Below are positions 20,668 to 29,866 of a stretch of DNA of 64,000 nt, piece by piece (position 1 is the first letter of the stretch; each line of letters begins with the position of its first letter). A program made the position numbers and the translations under genes. Source of the stretch: Williamsia serinedens. GTDB lineage: Bacteria; Actinomycetota; Actinomycetes; Mycobacteriales; Mycobacteriaceae. The notes beneath the pieces were generated by a model. That model saw nothing but the letters and a program-made list of their open reading frames with translations, was not told the origin of the DNA and searched no databases. The stretch lies in the NCBI RefSeq assembly GCF_024171725.1, contig NZ_JAMTCG010000004.1, positions 62,001-126,000 on the forward strand. The letters are read 5' to 3'.

Positions 20668-21852
20668 TCATCCCGCCGCCCGCTCCCCCGGACCACAGAT
20701 GAAGACGGTCGCCGCCGCGCCGATCCGGGTGACGACGAGGGCCAGAGAACGACTGCCACGCAGACGGAGTCGCGAGCGCAACCGGTCGGGATCGATGTCG
20801 ACACCGCGCACCATGATCTCGAGGACACCGCAGTCGAGCTCCCCCAGTCGACGACGCAGCGCTTTCTCCGTCAACGGCATCTGCTCCAGCACCGGCCACC
20901 CCCGTTCGCCCGCGGGCACCGCGTCTCCGGTGAGATGGGCGATGCGGTGGTCGAGTTGCCACAGGCCGTGGCGTGCCGCGTAGTGCCGCACGAGCCCCGC
21001 GCGGACCACCGCGCCGTCCGGGTCGACGATCCACCGGCCAGCCGGCGCCACAGGGACGTCGTCGGGCTCGTCGTCGGAGATCTCGAAACCCTGCCCGGCC
21101 GAACGGATCACGGTCGCACGTCTCCGCGGACGGTCGGCGCCGTCGGTCCACAACGCCACCTCGCGGACGCCGCCGTCGACCGACACCACCTCCGCCTCGC
21201 CGGTGAACCCGAACCGGTCACGCAACATCCGATGATCCAGCCCGGGTGCGCATTTCACGACCAGAGAGCGCCCGGCGTACACCGACAGCAACTCGAACAG
21301 ACCGGGTCGAAGGTCCTCCAGTCGGAACTTCCGCGCGCCCGACGCATCTCGGCGCGCGGGGTCCGCGATCACCACGTCGGCGGTGCTGGTGGGGGTCAGC
21401 GCGTCCGCTACCGCGACCGCCGCGCAAGGGACGTTGTGCGCCGCCATCGCCGCGCGCGCCGGGTCGAGGTCGCTCCCGATCACCCCACCGATCCCGGGTG
21501 TCACCGTCAGCTCCAGCAACTCGGCCCCGACAGAACAGGTCACGTCGTGGACGACGGCACCCGGTGTGGCAGCGGCGATCCGCCGAGCGCGGTGTGCGGC
21601 GACGGGCGCCGCCGTCGCCTGCTGCGCGGACGCGTCGTCGAGCAACAGGTCGTCGGCGCCCCGCAGGCGTCCGCGTGCGCGGCGACGGCCCCGCACCACG
21701 TCGACCAGAGCGCCGTCGCGTCCCGGGTAGCGGGCGCGCAGCGTCGCGAGGTCGGCGATCAGCGTGTCCGGACGGAGCGGAAGCTCCTGCGCCGTCGACA
21801 ACGCCTTCTCACCGAACCGCGAGGCGAGCCAGGCGACGTCGTCGACCTCCAC
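20668..21852 (-). CDS. THUMP-like domain class I methyltransferase (Rv3037c-like)
   Basis: 394 residues. SAM-binding region at about 100-125 (VVHDVTCSVGAELLEL, GSDLDPARAAMAAHN), followed by VVIADPARRD, which resembles the DPPR/DPP catalytic loop of nucleic-acid methyltransferases. A THUMP-like C-terminal domain (about 290-394) suggests an RNA or nucleotide substrate. It sits just upstream of the next methyltransferase in the same direction as in M. tuberculosis. Some authors have considered Rv3037c for MGLP methylation because of location; the DPAR motif argues for a nucleobase target instead. Confidence 0.8.
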   Translation of the reverse strand: MEVDDVAWLASRFGEKALSTAQELPLRPDTLIADLATLRARYPGRDGALVDVVRGRRRARGRLRGADDLLLDDASAQQATAAPVAAHRARRIAAATPGAVVHDVTCSVGAELLELTVTPGIGGVIGSDLDPARAAMAAHNVPCAAVAVADALTPTSTADVVIADPARRDASGARKFRLEDLRPGLFELLSVYAGRSLVVKCAPGLDHRMLRDRFGFTGEAEVVSVDGGVREVALWTDGADRPRRRATVIRSAGQGFEISDDEPDDVPVAPAGRWIVDPDGAVVRAGLVRHYAARHGLWQLDHRIAHLTGDAVPAGERGWPVLEQMPLTEKALRRRLGELDCGVLEIMVRGVDIDPDRLRSRLRLRGSRSLALVVTRIGAAATVFICGPGERAAG

Positions 21853-21861
21853 CGGTGGCGA

Positions 21862-22824
21862 TCAGGCCTTGTGGCCGGAGACGACGACGTTGTAGAAGAA
21901 CTGCGGCGGGACGACCTTGCGCATGACGTTCTCGTCCAGCCAGGTGAGACGCTTCCAACCGCCGAAGGCGAAGCGTGCCCAGCCCCAGCCGAGCTTGTCC
22001 TGCGGCACGGCGGCCTCGAAGGTACGGACCGGCCAGCCGAGCATGGCGGCGGTGAACTCCTCGGTGGCCGTGGCGACCTCGACGGCTCCGGCGGAGCGGG
22101 CGAGGCGCGCGAGCTCACGCGGGTCGAAGGTGTGGATGTCGACGACCGCCTCGAGTGCGGCCGCACGCGACGACTCGTCGAGTTCGGCCTGCGGACGCCG
22201 CCACCCCTGCAGGGGCTTCCACCGGGTGACGGTCGTGGTCAACGCCCACGTCCCGCGGGAGAGCCACCGGGCGTAGAAGTCGCCGATGGTCGACGGTTCG
22301 CCGGCGAACACGAATCGCCCGCCCGGCTTGAGCACCCGGAGCACCTCGCGCAGCGCCTGCTCGACATCGGGGATGTGGTGCAGGACAGCGTGTCCGACCA
22401 CCAGGTCGAAGGTGTCGTCCTCGTAGGGGATGGTCTCGGCGTCGGCCACGCGGCCGTCCACGTCGAGGCCGAGGTTCTCGGCGTTGCGCAGGGCCACCTT
22501 CACCATGCCGGGCGAGAGGTCGGTGACCGACCCGGACGACGCCACCCCCGACTGCATCAGGTTGAGCAGGAAGAAGCCTGTGCCACAGCCCAGTTCGAGC
22601 GCCCGCCCGTACGGCAGCGGCGCGTCGTCGGCGACCGCGTCGAAACGACCGCGGGCGTAGTCGATGCAGCGTTCGTCGTAGGAGATCGACCACTTCTCGT
22701 CGTAGGTCTCGGCCTCCCAGTCGTGGTAGAGCACCTGGGCGAGCTTGGTGTCGGCGAGCGCGGCGTCCACCTCGGCGGCGGTGGCGTGCGGGTTCGGCGC
22801 GGGATCAGAGGGCGCAGAGGTCAC
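21862..22824 (-). CDS. SAM-dependent methyltransferase (Rv3038c-like)
   Basis: 320-residue Methyltransf_11/25-type protein: motif I ALELGCGTGFFLLNL at about 90, motif II VADAETIPYEDDTFDLVVGH with HHIPDVEQALREVLRVLKPGG. The C-terminal third has an aromatic segment (GWGWARFAFGGWKRLTWLDENVMRKVVPPQFFYNVVVSGHK) unique to this actinobacterial group. Substrate unknown. The GTG at 22824 has GGAG seven bases upstream; longer frames enter the enoyl-CoA hydratase gene. It is 32 bases downstream of that gene and probably co-transcribed. Confidence 0.83.
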   Translation of the reverse strand: MTSAPSDPAPNPHATAAEVDAALADTKLAQVLYHDWEAETYDEKWSISYDERCIDYARGRFDAVADDAPLPYGRALELGCGTGFFLLNLMQSGVASSGSVTDLSPGMVKVALRNAENLGLDVDGRVADAETIPYEDDTFDLVVGHAVLHHIPDVEQALREVLRVLKPGGRFVFAGEPSTIGDFYARWLSRGTWALTTTVTRWKPLQGWRRPQAELDESSRAAALEAVVDIHTFDPRELARLARSAGAVEVATATEEFTAAMLGWPVRTFEAAVPQDKLGWGWARFAFGGWKRLTWLDENVMRKVVPPQFFYNVVVSGHKA

Positions 22825-22856
22825 GGGCGATCTCCTGGTGGTGACGGTCGGGCGGG

Positions 22857-23645
22857 CTACTTGCCGAGGAACTCGGCCTTGCCGGGCCCGTTCTCGACGA
22901 ACGACTTCATACCGATGGCACGGTCCTCGGTGGCGAACAGCGCGGCGAACTGCGCGGCCTCGATCTTCAGGCCGGTCGCGAGATCGGTGTCGAGGCCCTG
23001 GTCGATCGACGCCTTGGCTGCGGCCAACGCGACCGACGCGGCCTTGGTGAACTGCGACGCCCACTTCACGGCCGCCGCGTAGACCTCGTCGGGCGCGACG
23101 ACCTCGTCGACGAGACCGATCCGCAGCGCCTCCTCGGCGCCGACGAACCGCCCCGTGAACACCATGTCCTTCGCCCGCGACGGGCCGATGAGCCGGGCGA
23201 GCCGCTGCGTGCCGCCGCCACCCGGGATGACACCGAGCAACACCTCGGGCACGCCGAGCTTGGCGTTGTCGCCGGCGATGCGACGGTCGGCCCCGAGGAC
23301 GACCTCGAGTCCGCCGCCGAGTGCGTAGCCGGTGACGGCGGCGACCGTCGGCTTCGGGATCGACGCGATCGCGCCCAGCCCAGCCTGCAGCCGCCCGGCG
23401 ACCTTGCTCATCTCGGCGAACGTCATGTCGTTCATCTCCTTGATGTCGGCGCCGGCCGCCAACACCTTGGGCCCGCCGTAGACCACGACCGCCTTCACCG
23501 AGTCGTCCCGCGACGCCTCGTCCGCGGCCGCCACGAGCTCGTCCTGGACCTGCCGGTTCAGGGCGTTCATCGGCGGACGGTCCAGACGGATGGTCGCGAC
23601 GCCGGGGTGGTCGTCGCTGTGCTCGAGACGGACGAATTCAGGCAT
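22857..23645 (-). CDS. Enoyl-CoA hydratase/isomerase family protein (EchA17-like)
   Basis: 262-residue crotonase-fold protein for fatty acid beta-oxidation or a related CoA pathway. The oxyanion-hole segments are VLAAGADIKEM (about 60-70) and GYALGGGLEVVLGADRRIAG; both catalytic glutamates are expected in the loops GGLEVVLGAD and LGVPEVLLGVIPGGGGTQRL, which are present, so it should be a hydratase. Start ATG 23645; an upstream frame of 15 codons has no support. Divergent from the esterase gene with 53 bases between starts. Confidence 0.88.
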   Translation of the reverse strand: MPEFVRLEHSDDHPGVATIRLDRPPMNALNRQVQDELVAAADEASRDDSVKAVVVYGGPKVLAAGADIKEMNDMTFAEMSKVAGRLQAGLGAIASIPKPTVAAVTGYALGGGLEVVLGADRRIAGDNAKLGVPEVLLGVIPGGGGTQRLARLIGPSRAKDMVFTGRFVGAEEALRIGLVDEVVAPDEVYAAAVKWASQFTKAASVALAAAKASIDQGLDTDLATGLKIEAAQFAALFATEDRAIGMKSFVENGPGKAEFLGK

Positions 23646-23698
23646 GGTGCGCAGGCTACCGCCTGGCCACGGGGGCAGCCGTGCCACCATCGATCTCC

Positions 23699-24586
23699 AT
23701 GGCCGCCGTCGACGTCCACCCGGACCTGCGCATCGCCCACCGTCTGCTGCCCCGGTCCCCGGTCACCCGGGCCACCCTGCCGGTGGCGAGGGCGGCCACC
23801 CGTCTGCTCCGCGGGCGACGAGGTGTCTCCCAGGTCGCGATCGGCGACGGCGTGACCGTCCGGGTGCACAGCCCCGCACGCCCGCGCGAGGACGGCGCCG
23901 CGATGCTCTGGATCCACGGTGGCGGCTACGTGTTCGGCAGCCCGGTCCAGGACGACGCGCTGTGCGCGGCGTTCGCCGAGCGGGTCGGCATGACGGTGGC
24001 CGCGGTGACCTACCGCTTCGCGCCGGAGCACCCCTACCCGTCGGCTCTCGACGACGTGCACACCGCGCTGGAGTGGCTGCGCGACCGGCCGGATGTCGAC
24101 CCTGCGGCGACGGTCATCGCCGGCGCGAGCGCGGGCGGCGGGCTGACCGCTGCCCTCGCGCTGCGGCTGCGTGACAGGGGTGAGACACATCCCGCCCTCC
24201 AGCTGCTGACGTACCCGATGCTCGACGACCGCACCCGCTCTGCGTCGTCGCCGCCCCGCGCCCACCGACTGTGGGGCGCCCGCAGCAACGCGTTCGCCTG
24301 GGAGGCGTACCTCGCCGGCGCGGACCGCGCCCTCGCCGTACCGGCCCGACGGGAGGACCTGTCGGGGCTGCCGCGCACCTGGATCGGCGTGGGATCGATC
24401 GACCTCTTCTACGACGAGGACCTCACCTACGCGCACCGTCTCCGCGAGGACGGCGTGCACTGCGACGTCGAGGTGGTCCCGGGGGCGTTCCACGGCTTCG
24501 ACACCGTCGTCCCACGCAGTCCGGTCTCGCGTGCGTTCCTCGCGACGCGCGTGCGGGCGGTCGAACGGGCGCTCGACGCGCGGTGA
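23699..24586 (+). CDS. Alpha/beta hydrolase, hormone-sensitive-lipase type
   Basis: 295-residue esterase/lipase. HSL family oxyanion motif HGGGYVFGS at about 80; nucleophile GASAGGG (about 143); catalytic aspartate in GSIDLFYDED and histidine in PGAFHGFD (about 267). The pattern matches family IV esterases acting on short or medium chains; physiological substrate unknown. It starts with ATG 23699 and is followed closely (19 bases) by the LigD-type polymerase gene. No counterpart at this place in the M. tuberculosis order, so it belongs to an inserted group. Confidence 0.85.
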   Translation: MAAVDVHPDLRIAHRLLPRSPVTRATLPVARAATRLLRGRRGVSQVAIGDGVTVRVHSPARPREDGAAMLWIHGGGYVFGSPVQDDALCAAFAERVGMTVAAVTYRFAPEHPYPSALDDVHTALEWLRDRPDVDPAATVIAGASAGGGLTAALALRLRDRGETHPALQLLTYPMLDDRTRSASSPPRAHRLWGARSNAFAWEAYLAGADRALAVPARREDLSGLPRTWIGVGSIDLFYDEDLTYAHRLREDGVHCDVEVVPGAFHGFDTVVPRSPVSRAFLATRVRAVERALDAR

Positions 24587-24605
24587 TGCCCTAGGGTCGA
24601 ACGGC

Positions 24606-25556
24606 ATGGCGAAGGAGTCGGCGGGCGACCCGGTCGAGCTCACCGTCGGCGAGCGTGTCCTGCGGATCTCCAGCCCCGAGCGCGTGTACTTCCCCGCCCG
24701 CGGTGAGACGAAGCTGGATCTCGCGATGTACTACATCGCCGTCGGCGACGGCATCGTCCGGTCCCTGCGGGACCGGCCGTGCATGCTGCATCGCTTCCCC
24801 AAGGGTGTCGCCGGCCAGAAGGTCCATCAGAAGCGCATCCCCGCGGGCGCGCCCGACTGGCTCGAGACCGTCCGCATCTTCTTCCCCCGCTACAGCCGAA
24901 CCGCCGACGAGGTGTGCGTCACCGAACTGGCGAGTGTCATCTGGGCCGTTCAGATGTCGACGGTCGAGTTCCACCCGTGGAACTCGCGCCGCGACGACAC
25001 CGAGAAGCCCGACGAGTGGCGGATCGACCTCGATCCCATGCCCGACTGCCCGTTCGACCGGGTGCAGCGCGTCGCGCGGGTGGCGCAGGAGATCCTCGAC
25101 GAACTCGGGATCCGGGGGTTCCCGAAGACCTCCGGCGGGTCCGGCTTGCACATCTACGTGCGCATCGAACCGCGGTGGGGTTTCGCCGACGTCCGGCGTG
25201 CGGCACTGGCGTTCGCCCGGGAGGTCGAACGTCGCGCGGGCGGCGAGGCGACCACGACGTGGTGGCGCAAGGACCGCGAGCCCGACGTCGTGTTCGTCGA
25301 CTACAACCAGAACGCGCGCGACCACACCATCGCCGCGGCGTACTCCGTGCGGGGAAACCCCGAGGCGACGGTGTCGACACCCTTCACGTGGGACGAACTC
25401 GAGGACATCGTGCCCGGCGACATGACCATCGCGACCGTGCCCGAGCGGTTCGCCCGGCTGGGCGACCTGCACGCCGAGATCGACGACGTCGCCCACCGAC
25501 TCGACGACCTGCTCGCCTGGGCCGACCGCGACGGCCTCGAGGCGACCGACGACTGA
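24606..25556 (+). CDS. Stand-alone LigD-type DNA polymerase/primase domain protein
   Basis: 316 residues, the full length of a polymerase domain of bacterial LigD (archaeo-eukaryotic primase fold) with no ligase or nuclease domain. Catalytic acidic pair in WRIDLDPMP (about 138-145); nucleotide-binding SGGSGLHIYVR (about 177); KFPKG-like MLHRFPKGV near residue 60; and FVDYNQNARDHTIAAAYSVR near the end. In mycobacteria such stand-alone PolD-type enzymes fill gaps in DNA repair. No ku gene or ATP ligase is near. Start ATG 24606, since the upstream frame overlaps the esterase. Confidence 0.88.
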   Translation: MAKESAGDPVELTVGERVLRISSPERVYFPARGETKLDLAMYYIAVGDGIVRSLRDRPCMLHRFPKGVAGQKVHQKRIPAGAPDWLETVRIFFPRYSRTADEVCVTELASVIWAVQMSTVEFHPWNSRRDDTEKPDEWRIDLDPMPDCPFDRVQRVARVAQEILDELGIRGFPKTSGGSGLHIYVRIEPRWGFADVRRAALAFAREVERRAGGEATTTWWRKDREPDVVFVDYNQNARDHTIAAAYSVRGNPEATVSTPFTWDELEDIVPGDMTIATVPERFARLGDLHAEIDDVAHRLDDLLAWADRDGLEATDD

Positions 25557-25609
25557 CCCGCACCACCCGAGCCCGAACCATCGACGTCCGACGAGCAGAG
25601 GGGACCGAA

Positions 25610-27667
25610 ATGACCGATCGCGCAGCCCATCCGACCGTCCCGACCCTGGGCAGGCGGGCGTTCCTCGCCGGGGTCGGCGGCCTGGCACTGACCGGGGTGC
25701 TCGCCGCGTGCGGCGACGACACGCCCCGACGGCCGGCGCTCACCCCGGACCTGTCCGGGCTCGACACCGCGGTCCCTCCGAACGCCGACCTGTACCGGTA
25801 CGTCAACGGCGGCTGGCTGGCGGGCTACCAGATCCCTGCCGACAAGGCCGGATACAGCACGTTCGACGAGCTGAGCGACGAGGCCGAGAAACAGCTGCGG
25901 CAGATCATCGAGGGCATCGGGTCCGACGCCTCGGGTGAGGACGCCCAGATCCGCGACCTGTACCGCGGCTTCATGGACACGTCCCGCATCGATGCTGCGG
26001 GCGTGACACCGGTCCGCCCGCTGCTCGACGCGATCGACGCCGCGCCGGACAAGACCACGCTGACACGCGGTCTCGCGGCGCTGTCGACGGCCGGCGCGAC
26101 CGGCATCGTCGACCTGTACATCGCACCCGACCAGGCGGATTCGACGCGGTACGTGGCCAACATCGTGCAGTCGGGCATCGGCCTGCCTGATGAGTCGTAC
26201 TACCGGGAGGCGTCGTACGCCGAGGACCGCGCGAAGTACGTGCAGTACCTCACCACGATCGCCCGCCTGGCCGGTCTGTCCGACCCGCAGGGCCGGGCCC
26301 AGCGCGCGATGTCGGTGGAGACGGCCGTCGCGGCCGGGCACCTCACCACCGTCGAGAGCCGCGACGCGAAGAAGACCTACAACCCCCGCAGCTGGGCGCA
26401 GTTCACCGCGGAGGCGCCCGGGATCGACTGGGCGGCATGGCGTGCGGGACTCGGACTCCGCGACGACGCACTCGCGCAGGTCGTCGTCGCCGGACCGAAG
26501 TCGGTGAGCACCGCGGCGCAGGTGTGGACCGACACACCGATCGACACCCTGCGCGACTACATGCGGATGAACGTCCTGCGGTCCTACGCCCGCTACGTCG
26601 CGACCCCGTTCCGGTCGGCGCACTTCGACTTCTTCTCCCGCACCCTGAACGGGGTCGAGAAGGAACCCGAGCGATGGAAGTCCGGTGTCGCACTCGTCGA
26701 CTCGCTCCTCGGGGAGGCACTGGGCAAGAAGTACGTCGCGAAGCACTTCGCCGGGTCGGCGAAGGACGACGCCCGCGACCTCGTCGCGAACCTGGTCGAG
26801 GCCTACCGTCGGAGCTTCGCGACCATCACCTGGTTCAGTGCCTCGACGCGCAAAGAGGCGAACACCAAGCTCGACAAGCTGACGGTCAAGATCGGCTACC
26901 CCGACAAGTGGAAGGACTACTCCGGCCTGACGATCGACGCGGACGACGTCGTCGAGTCCGTGCGCAACGGTCAGATGTTCGCCGCCCGCCGCGAGTTCGC
27001 GAAACTCGGCACGAAGGTCGACAAGACCGAGTGGCAGATGACCCCGCAGACCGTGAACGCCTACTACGACCCGACGTTCAACGAGATCGTCTTCCCCGCG
27101 GCGATCCTGCAGTACCCGTTCTTCTCCCCCGACGCCGAGCCGCAGGTGAACTACGGCGGGATCGGCGCGGTCATCGGCCACGAGATCGGGCACGGTTTCG
27201 ACGACCAGGGATCGCAGTACGACGCCGACGGGAACCTGCGCGACTGGTGGACCGCGTCCGACCGGGCCGAGTTCATTAAGCGGTCCGAGGCTTTGGTCGC
27301 CCAGTACGACACCCTCGTGCCGAAGGGCCTGCCCGCCGACAAACACGTCAACGGTGCGCTCACCGTCGGGGAGAACCTCGCCGACCTCGGCGGTCTGTCG
27401 ATCGCGTTGTCCGCGTACCGGATCGCGGCCGAGAAGGCGAAGGCCCAGGTGCGCGACCGGGACGTCTTCCTCGCCTGGGCTCGGATCTGGCGCGGCAAGT
27501 ACCGCCCGGCCGCGGTCGAGGAACAGCTCGCCACCGACCCGCACTCGCCGCCGGAGTTCCGCTGCAACCAGGTGGTGCGCAACATCTCCGGGTTCTACGA
27601 CACGTTCGGCGTCGGCCCCTCCGACGCGATGTACCTCGCACCGGACAAGCGGGTCACAATCTGGTGA
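25610..27667 (+). CDS. M13 family zinc metallopeptidase, predicted Tat-exported lipoprotein
   Basis: 685 residues, full neprilysin/PepO length. The leader has a twin arginine (GRRAFLAG, about 14-21), a hydrophobic core and a lipobox LAAC with cysteine 34, so it is expected to be Tat-exported and lipid-anchored. Zinc-binding HEIGH (about 523, in VIGHEIGHGFDDQG), third ligand in GENLADLGG (about 587), substrate loop near NAYYDPTFNEIVFPAAIL. Start ATG 25610 with AGAGGGG seven bases upstream. Ends seven bases before the stop of the convergent NUDIX gene. Confidence 0.92.
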   Translation: MTDRAAHPTVPTLGRRAFLAGVGGLALTGVLAACGDDTPRRPALTPDLSGLDTAVPPNADLYRYVNGGWLAGYQIPADKAGYSTFDELSDEAEKQLRQIIEGIGSDASGEDAQIRDLYRGFMDTSRIDAAGVTPVRPLLDAIDAAPDKTTLTRGLAALSTAGATGIVDLYIAPDQADSTRYVANIVQSGIGLPDESYYREASYAEDRAKYVQYLTTIARLAGLSDPQGRAQRAMSVETAVAAGHLTTVESRDAKKTYNPRSWAQFTAEAPGIDWAAWRAGLGLRDDALAQVVVAGPKSVSTAAQVWTDTPIDTLRDYMRMNVLRSYARYVATPFRSAHFDFFSRTLNGVEKEPERWKSGVALVDSLLGEALGKKYVAKHFAGSAKDDARDLVANLVEAYRRSFATITWFSASTRKEANTKLDKLTVKIGYPDKWKDYSGLTIDADDVVESVRNGQMFAARREFAKLGTKVDKTEWQMTPQTVNAYYDPTFNEIVFPAAILQYPFFSPDAEPQVNYGGIGAVIGHEIGHGFDDQGSQYDADGNLRDWWTASDRAEFIKRSEALVAQYDTLVPKGLPADKHVNGALTVGENLADLGGLSIALSAYRIAAEKAKAQVRDRDVFLAWARIWRGKYRPAAVEEQLATDPHSPPEFRCNQVVRNISGFYDTFGVGPSDAMYLAPDKRVTIW

Positions 27668-27674
27668 CGCCTCC

Positions 27675-28523
27675 TCACCCGCCGGTGTAGCGCGCCGATC
27701 CCTCGAACTCGATGTGCACGGCGGAGCCGTCGGAGATCAGGGTCGGCGTGACCGGGACGATCTCCCGCGGAGCCGCCATCGCGTCGGCGACGGTGTCGAA
27801 GCCGGCGAGGTGGTCCAGCTGGGACCACGTGGGCGGCAACAGGAACAGGTCGCCGGCCCGCCAGGACCCCATGACGTCGGCGATCCGGTGCCATCCGGCC
27901 GACGCCGCCTCGGTGGTGCGGTCGTCGGCGGACTGACCCGCCGGCAACTGCGCGAGGAAGAACCGGGTGTCGTAGCGGCGGCGCTCGCCGAGCGGGGTGA
28001 TCCACCGGGCCAGCGGCGCCATCAGATCCGCCCGCAGCACCAGGTCCGAACCGGCCAGGAACTCCGACAACGACAGCTCTCGGGACTCCAACGCCCGTCG
28101 GGCGTCGGTGTACAGGTCGGGCTCGCCGACGACGTCCTGCGCCGACGACCCCGCGAGGAGCACACCGCACTCCTCGAAGGTCTCGCGCACCGCGGCCCGC
28201 ACCAGCGACGACGCCAGGACGACGGCATCGTCGTCCGGGGGTGTGGTCGCGTCGAACTGCTCTGCCCACCAGCGTGGTTCGGGTCCGACCCAGTCTTCGG
28301 CGTCCACCCCGACCTCCGCGTCGCGGGGGTCGACGCCGCCGCCGGGGAACACGGTCATCCCACCCGCGAAGGCCATCCCCGCCACGCGCCGGATCAGGAA
28401 GACCTCGATGCCACCACTGTCGGCGTCGCGGATCAGGGCCACGGTGGCCGCCTGCCGGATGGGCACCGACCCCGGATCGTCGACGGGTCGGAAGGAGTCC
28501 GGTAGCTGCCCCGGGCCGGTCAC
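27675..28523 (-). CDS. NUDIX hydrolase with an interrupted Nudix box (NUDT19/Rv3040c type)
   Basis: 282 residues. The glycine part of the Nudix box (FPGGGVDPRD, about 60-70) is separated from the catalytic RETFEECG (about 113-120) by some 45 extra residues, as in eukaryotic NUDT19, a CoA diphosphohydrolase. This suggests CoA or acyl-CoA as substrate, but it is an inference from architecture. The ATG overlaps the stop of the ABC ATPase gene (4 bases). It is the last gene of the ctaD-serB run. Confidence 0.83.
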   Translation of the reverse strand: MTGPGQLPDSFRPVDDPGSVPIRQAATVALIRDADSGGIEVFLIRRVAGMAFAGGMTVFPGGGVDPRDAEVGVDAEDWVGPEPRWWAEQFDATTPPDDDAVVLASSLVRAAVRETFEECGVLLAGSSAQDVVGEPDLYTDARRALESRELSLSEFLAGSDLVLRADLMAPLARWITPLGERRRYDTRFFLAQLPAGQSADDRTTEAASAGWHRIADVMGSWRAGDLFLLPPTWSQLDHLAGFDTVADAMAAPREIVPVTPTLISDGSAVHIEFEGSARYTGG

Positions 28524-29359
28524 GCCCGGGCCCTCCGATGCGACCCGGCGCGGCGGGCGCGGCGCGCGAAATACCGCCCGTCGACGTGCTCGAGCGCGAT
28601 GCGCTGGTGGAAGGTGGCTGTGAGGTTGTCCTCGGTCATCACGTCCTCGAGCAGACCCTGCGCGACGACGCCGCCCTCCGACAGCAGCAACGCGTGGGTG
28701 AAGCCCTCGGGGATCTCCTCGACGTGGTGCGTGATGACCACCATCGCCGGGGCGTCGGGATCCATCGCGAGCGCACCGAGCCGGGCGACCAGCTCCTCGC
28801 GGCCGCCGAGGTCGAGTCCCGCCGCCGGTTCGTCGAGGAGGAGCAGTTCCGGGTCGGTCATCAGTGCGCGGGCGATGACGACGCGCTTGCGCTCGCCCTC
28901 CGACAGCGTGCCGAAGGTGCGGTCGGCGAGGTGTTCGGCGCCCATCGACTCCAGCGTCTCGACGGCCTGCGCGCGGTCGACGTCCTCGTAGGCCTCCCGC
29001 CAGCGTCCGAGCACCGAGTAGCCGGCGGAGATGACCAGGTCGGTCACGATCTCGTCGTCCGGGATCCGCGAGGCGAGCATCGACGACGCGACACCGATCC
29101 GCGTCGAGAGCTCGCGGACGTCGGTCTCCCCGAGACGCGATCCCAGCAGTACGGCGGTCCCGGCGGTGGGGTGGGTCTCGGCGGCGGCGATCCGCATCAG
29201 CGATGTCTTGCCGGCCCCGTTGGGGCCGATGACGACCCAGCGTTCGTCGAGTTCGACATGCCAGGTGACGGGACCCACCAATGTCTTCCCGCCACGCACG
29301 AGGGTGACGTCGGTGAAGTCGATCAGGAGATCGGGATCGATGTCGGCCACGTCACCCAT
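28520..29359 (-). CDS. ABC transporter ATP-binding protein (Rv3041c-like)
   Basis: 279 residues. Walker A GPNGAGKTS (about 45-53), signature LSEGERKR (about 150), Walker B ELLLLDEPAAGLD (about 170) and a switch histidine in VITHHVEE. No membrane partner is encoded nearby, so it may serve a transporter elsewhere or act as a soluble ABC protein of the ModF/YheS kind. It is 15 bases downstream of the cupin gene and overlaps the NUDIX gene by 4 bases. Confidence 0.87.
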   Translation of the reverse strand: MGDVADIDPDLLIDFTDVTLVRGGKTLVGPVTWHVELDERWVVIGPNGAGKTSLMRIAAAETHPTAGTAVLLGSRLGETDVRELSTRIGVASSMLASRIPDDEIVTDLVISAGYSVLGRWREAYEDVDRAQAVETLESMGAEHLADRTFGTLSEGERKRVVIARALMTDPELLLLDEPAAGLDLGGREELVARLGALAMDPDAPAMVVITHHVEEIPEGFTHALLLSEGGVVAQGLLEDVMTEDNLTATFHQRIALEHVDGRYFARRARRAGSHRRARA

Positions 29360-29374
29360 CGTGCCCCACCGGGC

Positions 29375-29866
29375 TCACCCCTCGGCGGAAGGGGCGGGGG
29401 CGTCGACCGGATCGCGCAGGCGGAAGTCGGCGAAGTCGAAACCGGGCACGACGACGCAGCTGACCAGACCGGCACCGTCGGGATGACCCGGGACGGGGCG
29501 CGCACGCTGCCACTCCCCGGGAGCCACGACGTGCTGGGGTCGCTGGCCGGCGGCGAGGTCGGGACCCAGGACGATCGTCGTCTCCGCGCCCGGTGTGGTC
29601 CCGGTGCCGCCGAGGACGAGCTCGATCGGGGACCCGCGGTGGTGCAGCCAGATCTCCGCACCCGCGACGGTGTGCCACGCGGACTCCGCGCCGTCGGGCA
29701 GGAGGAACAGGATCGCGGTGCCCGCACTCCGGTCCCCCGTGTGCGCCGACGGCAGCACGTCCCGCGACAGGGTGAGCTCCGACCGCCACGTCTCGGCGTA
29801 CCACCCACCCTCCGGGTGGGGCGCGAGGTCGAGGTGCTCGGCCCAGGCGGGCACGGTCGGGGTCAT
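29375..29866 (-). CDS. Cupin domain protein, DUF985 family
   Basis: 163-residue cupin of the DUF985 (YML079-like) family: LDLAPHPEGGWYAETWRS at the start, TAILFLLPDGAESAWHTV, ELVLGGTG and VVPGFDFADFRLRD at the end. Such proteins bind a ligand in a beta-barrel; no reaction is established. The ATG 29866 overlaps the stop of the peptidyl-tRNA-hydrolase-like gene (ATGA). The longer frame is inside that gene and rejected. Confidence 0.82.
   Translation of the reverse strand: MTPTVPAWAEHLDLAPHPEGGWYAETWRSELTLSRDVLPSAHTGDRSAGTAILFLLPDGAESAWHTVAGAEIWLHHRGSPIELVLGGTGTTPGAETTIVLGPDLAAGQRPQHVVAPGEWQRARPVPGHPDGAGLVSCVVVPGFDFADFRLRDPVDAPAPSAEG

Noticed and set aside
20494-23082. An 862-codon open frame on the plus strand
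   Set aside because: Antisense to two methyltransferase genes and an enoyl-CoA hydratase; no recognisable domain.
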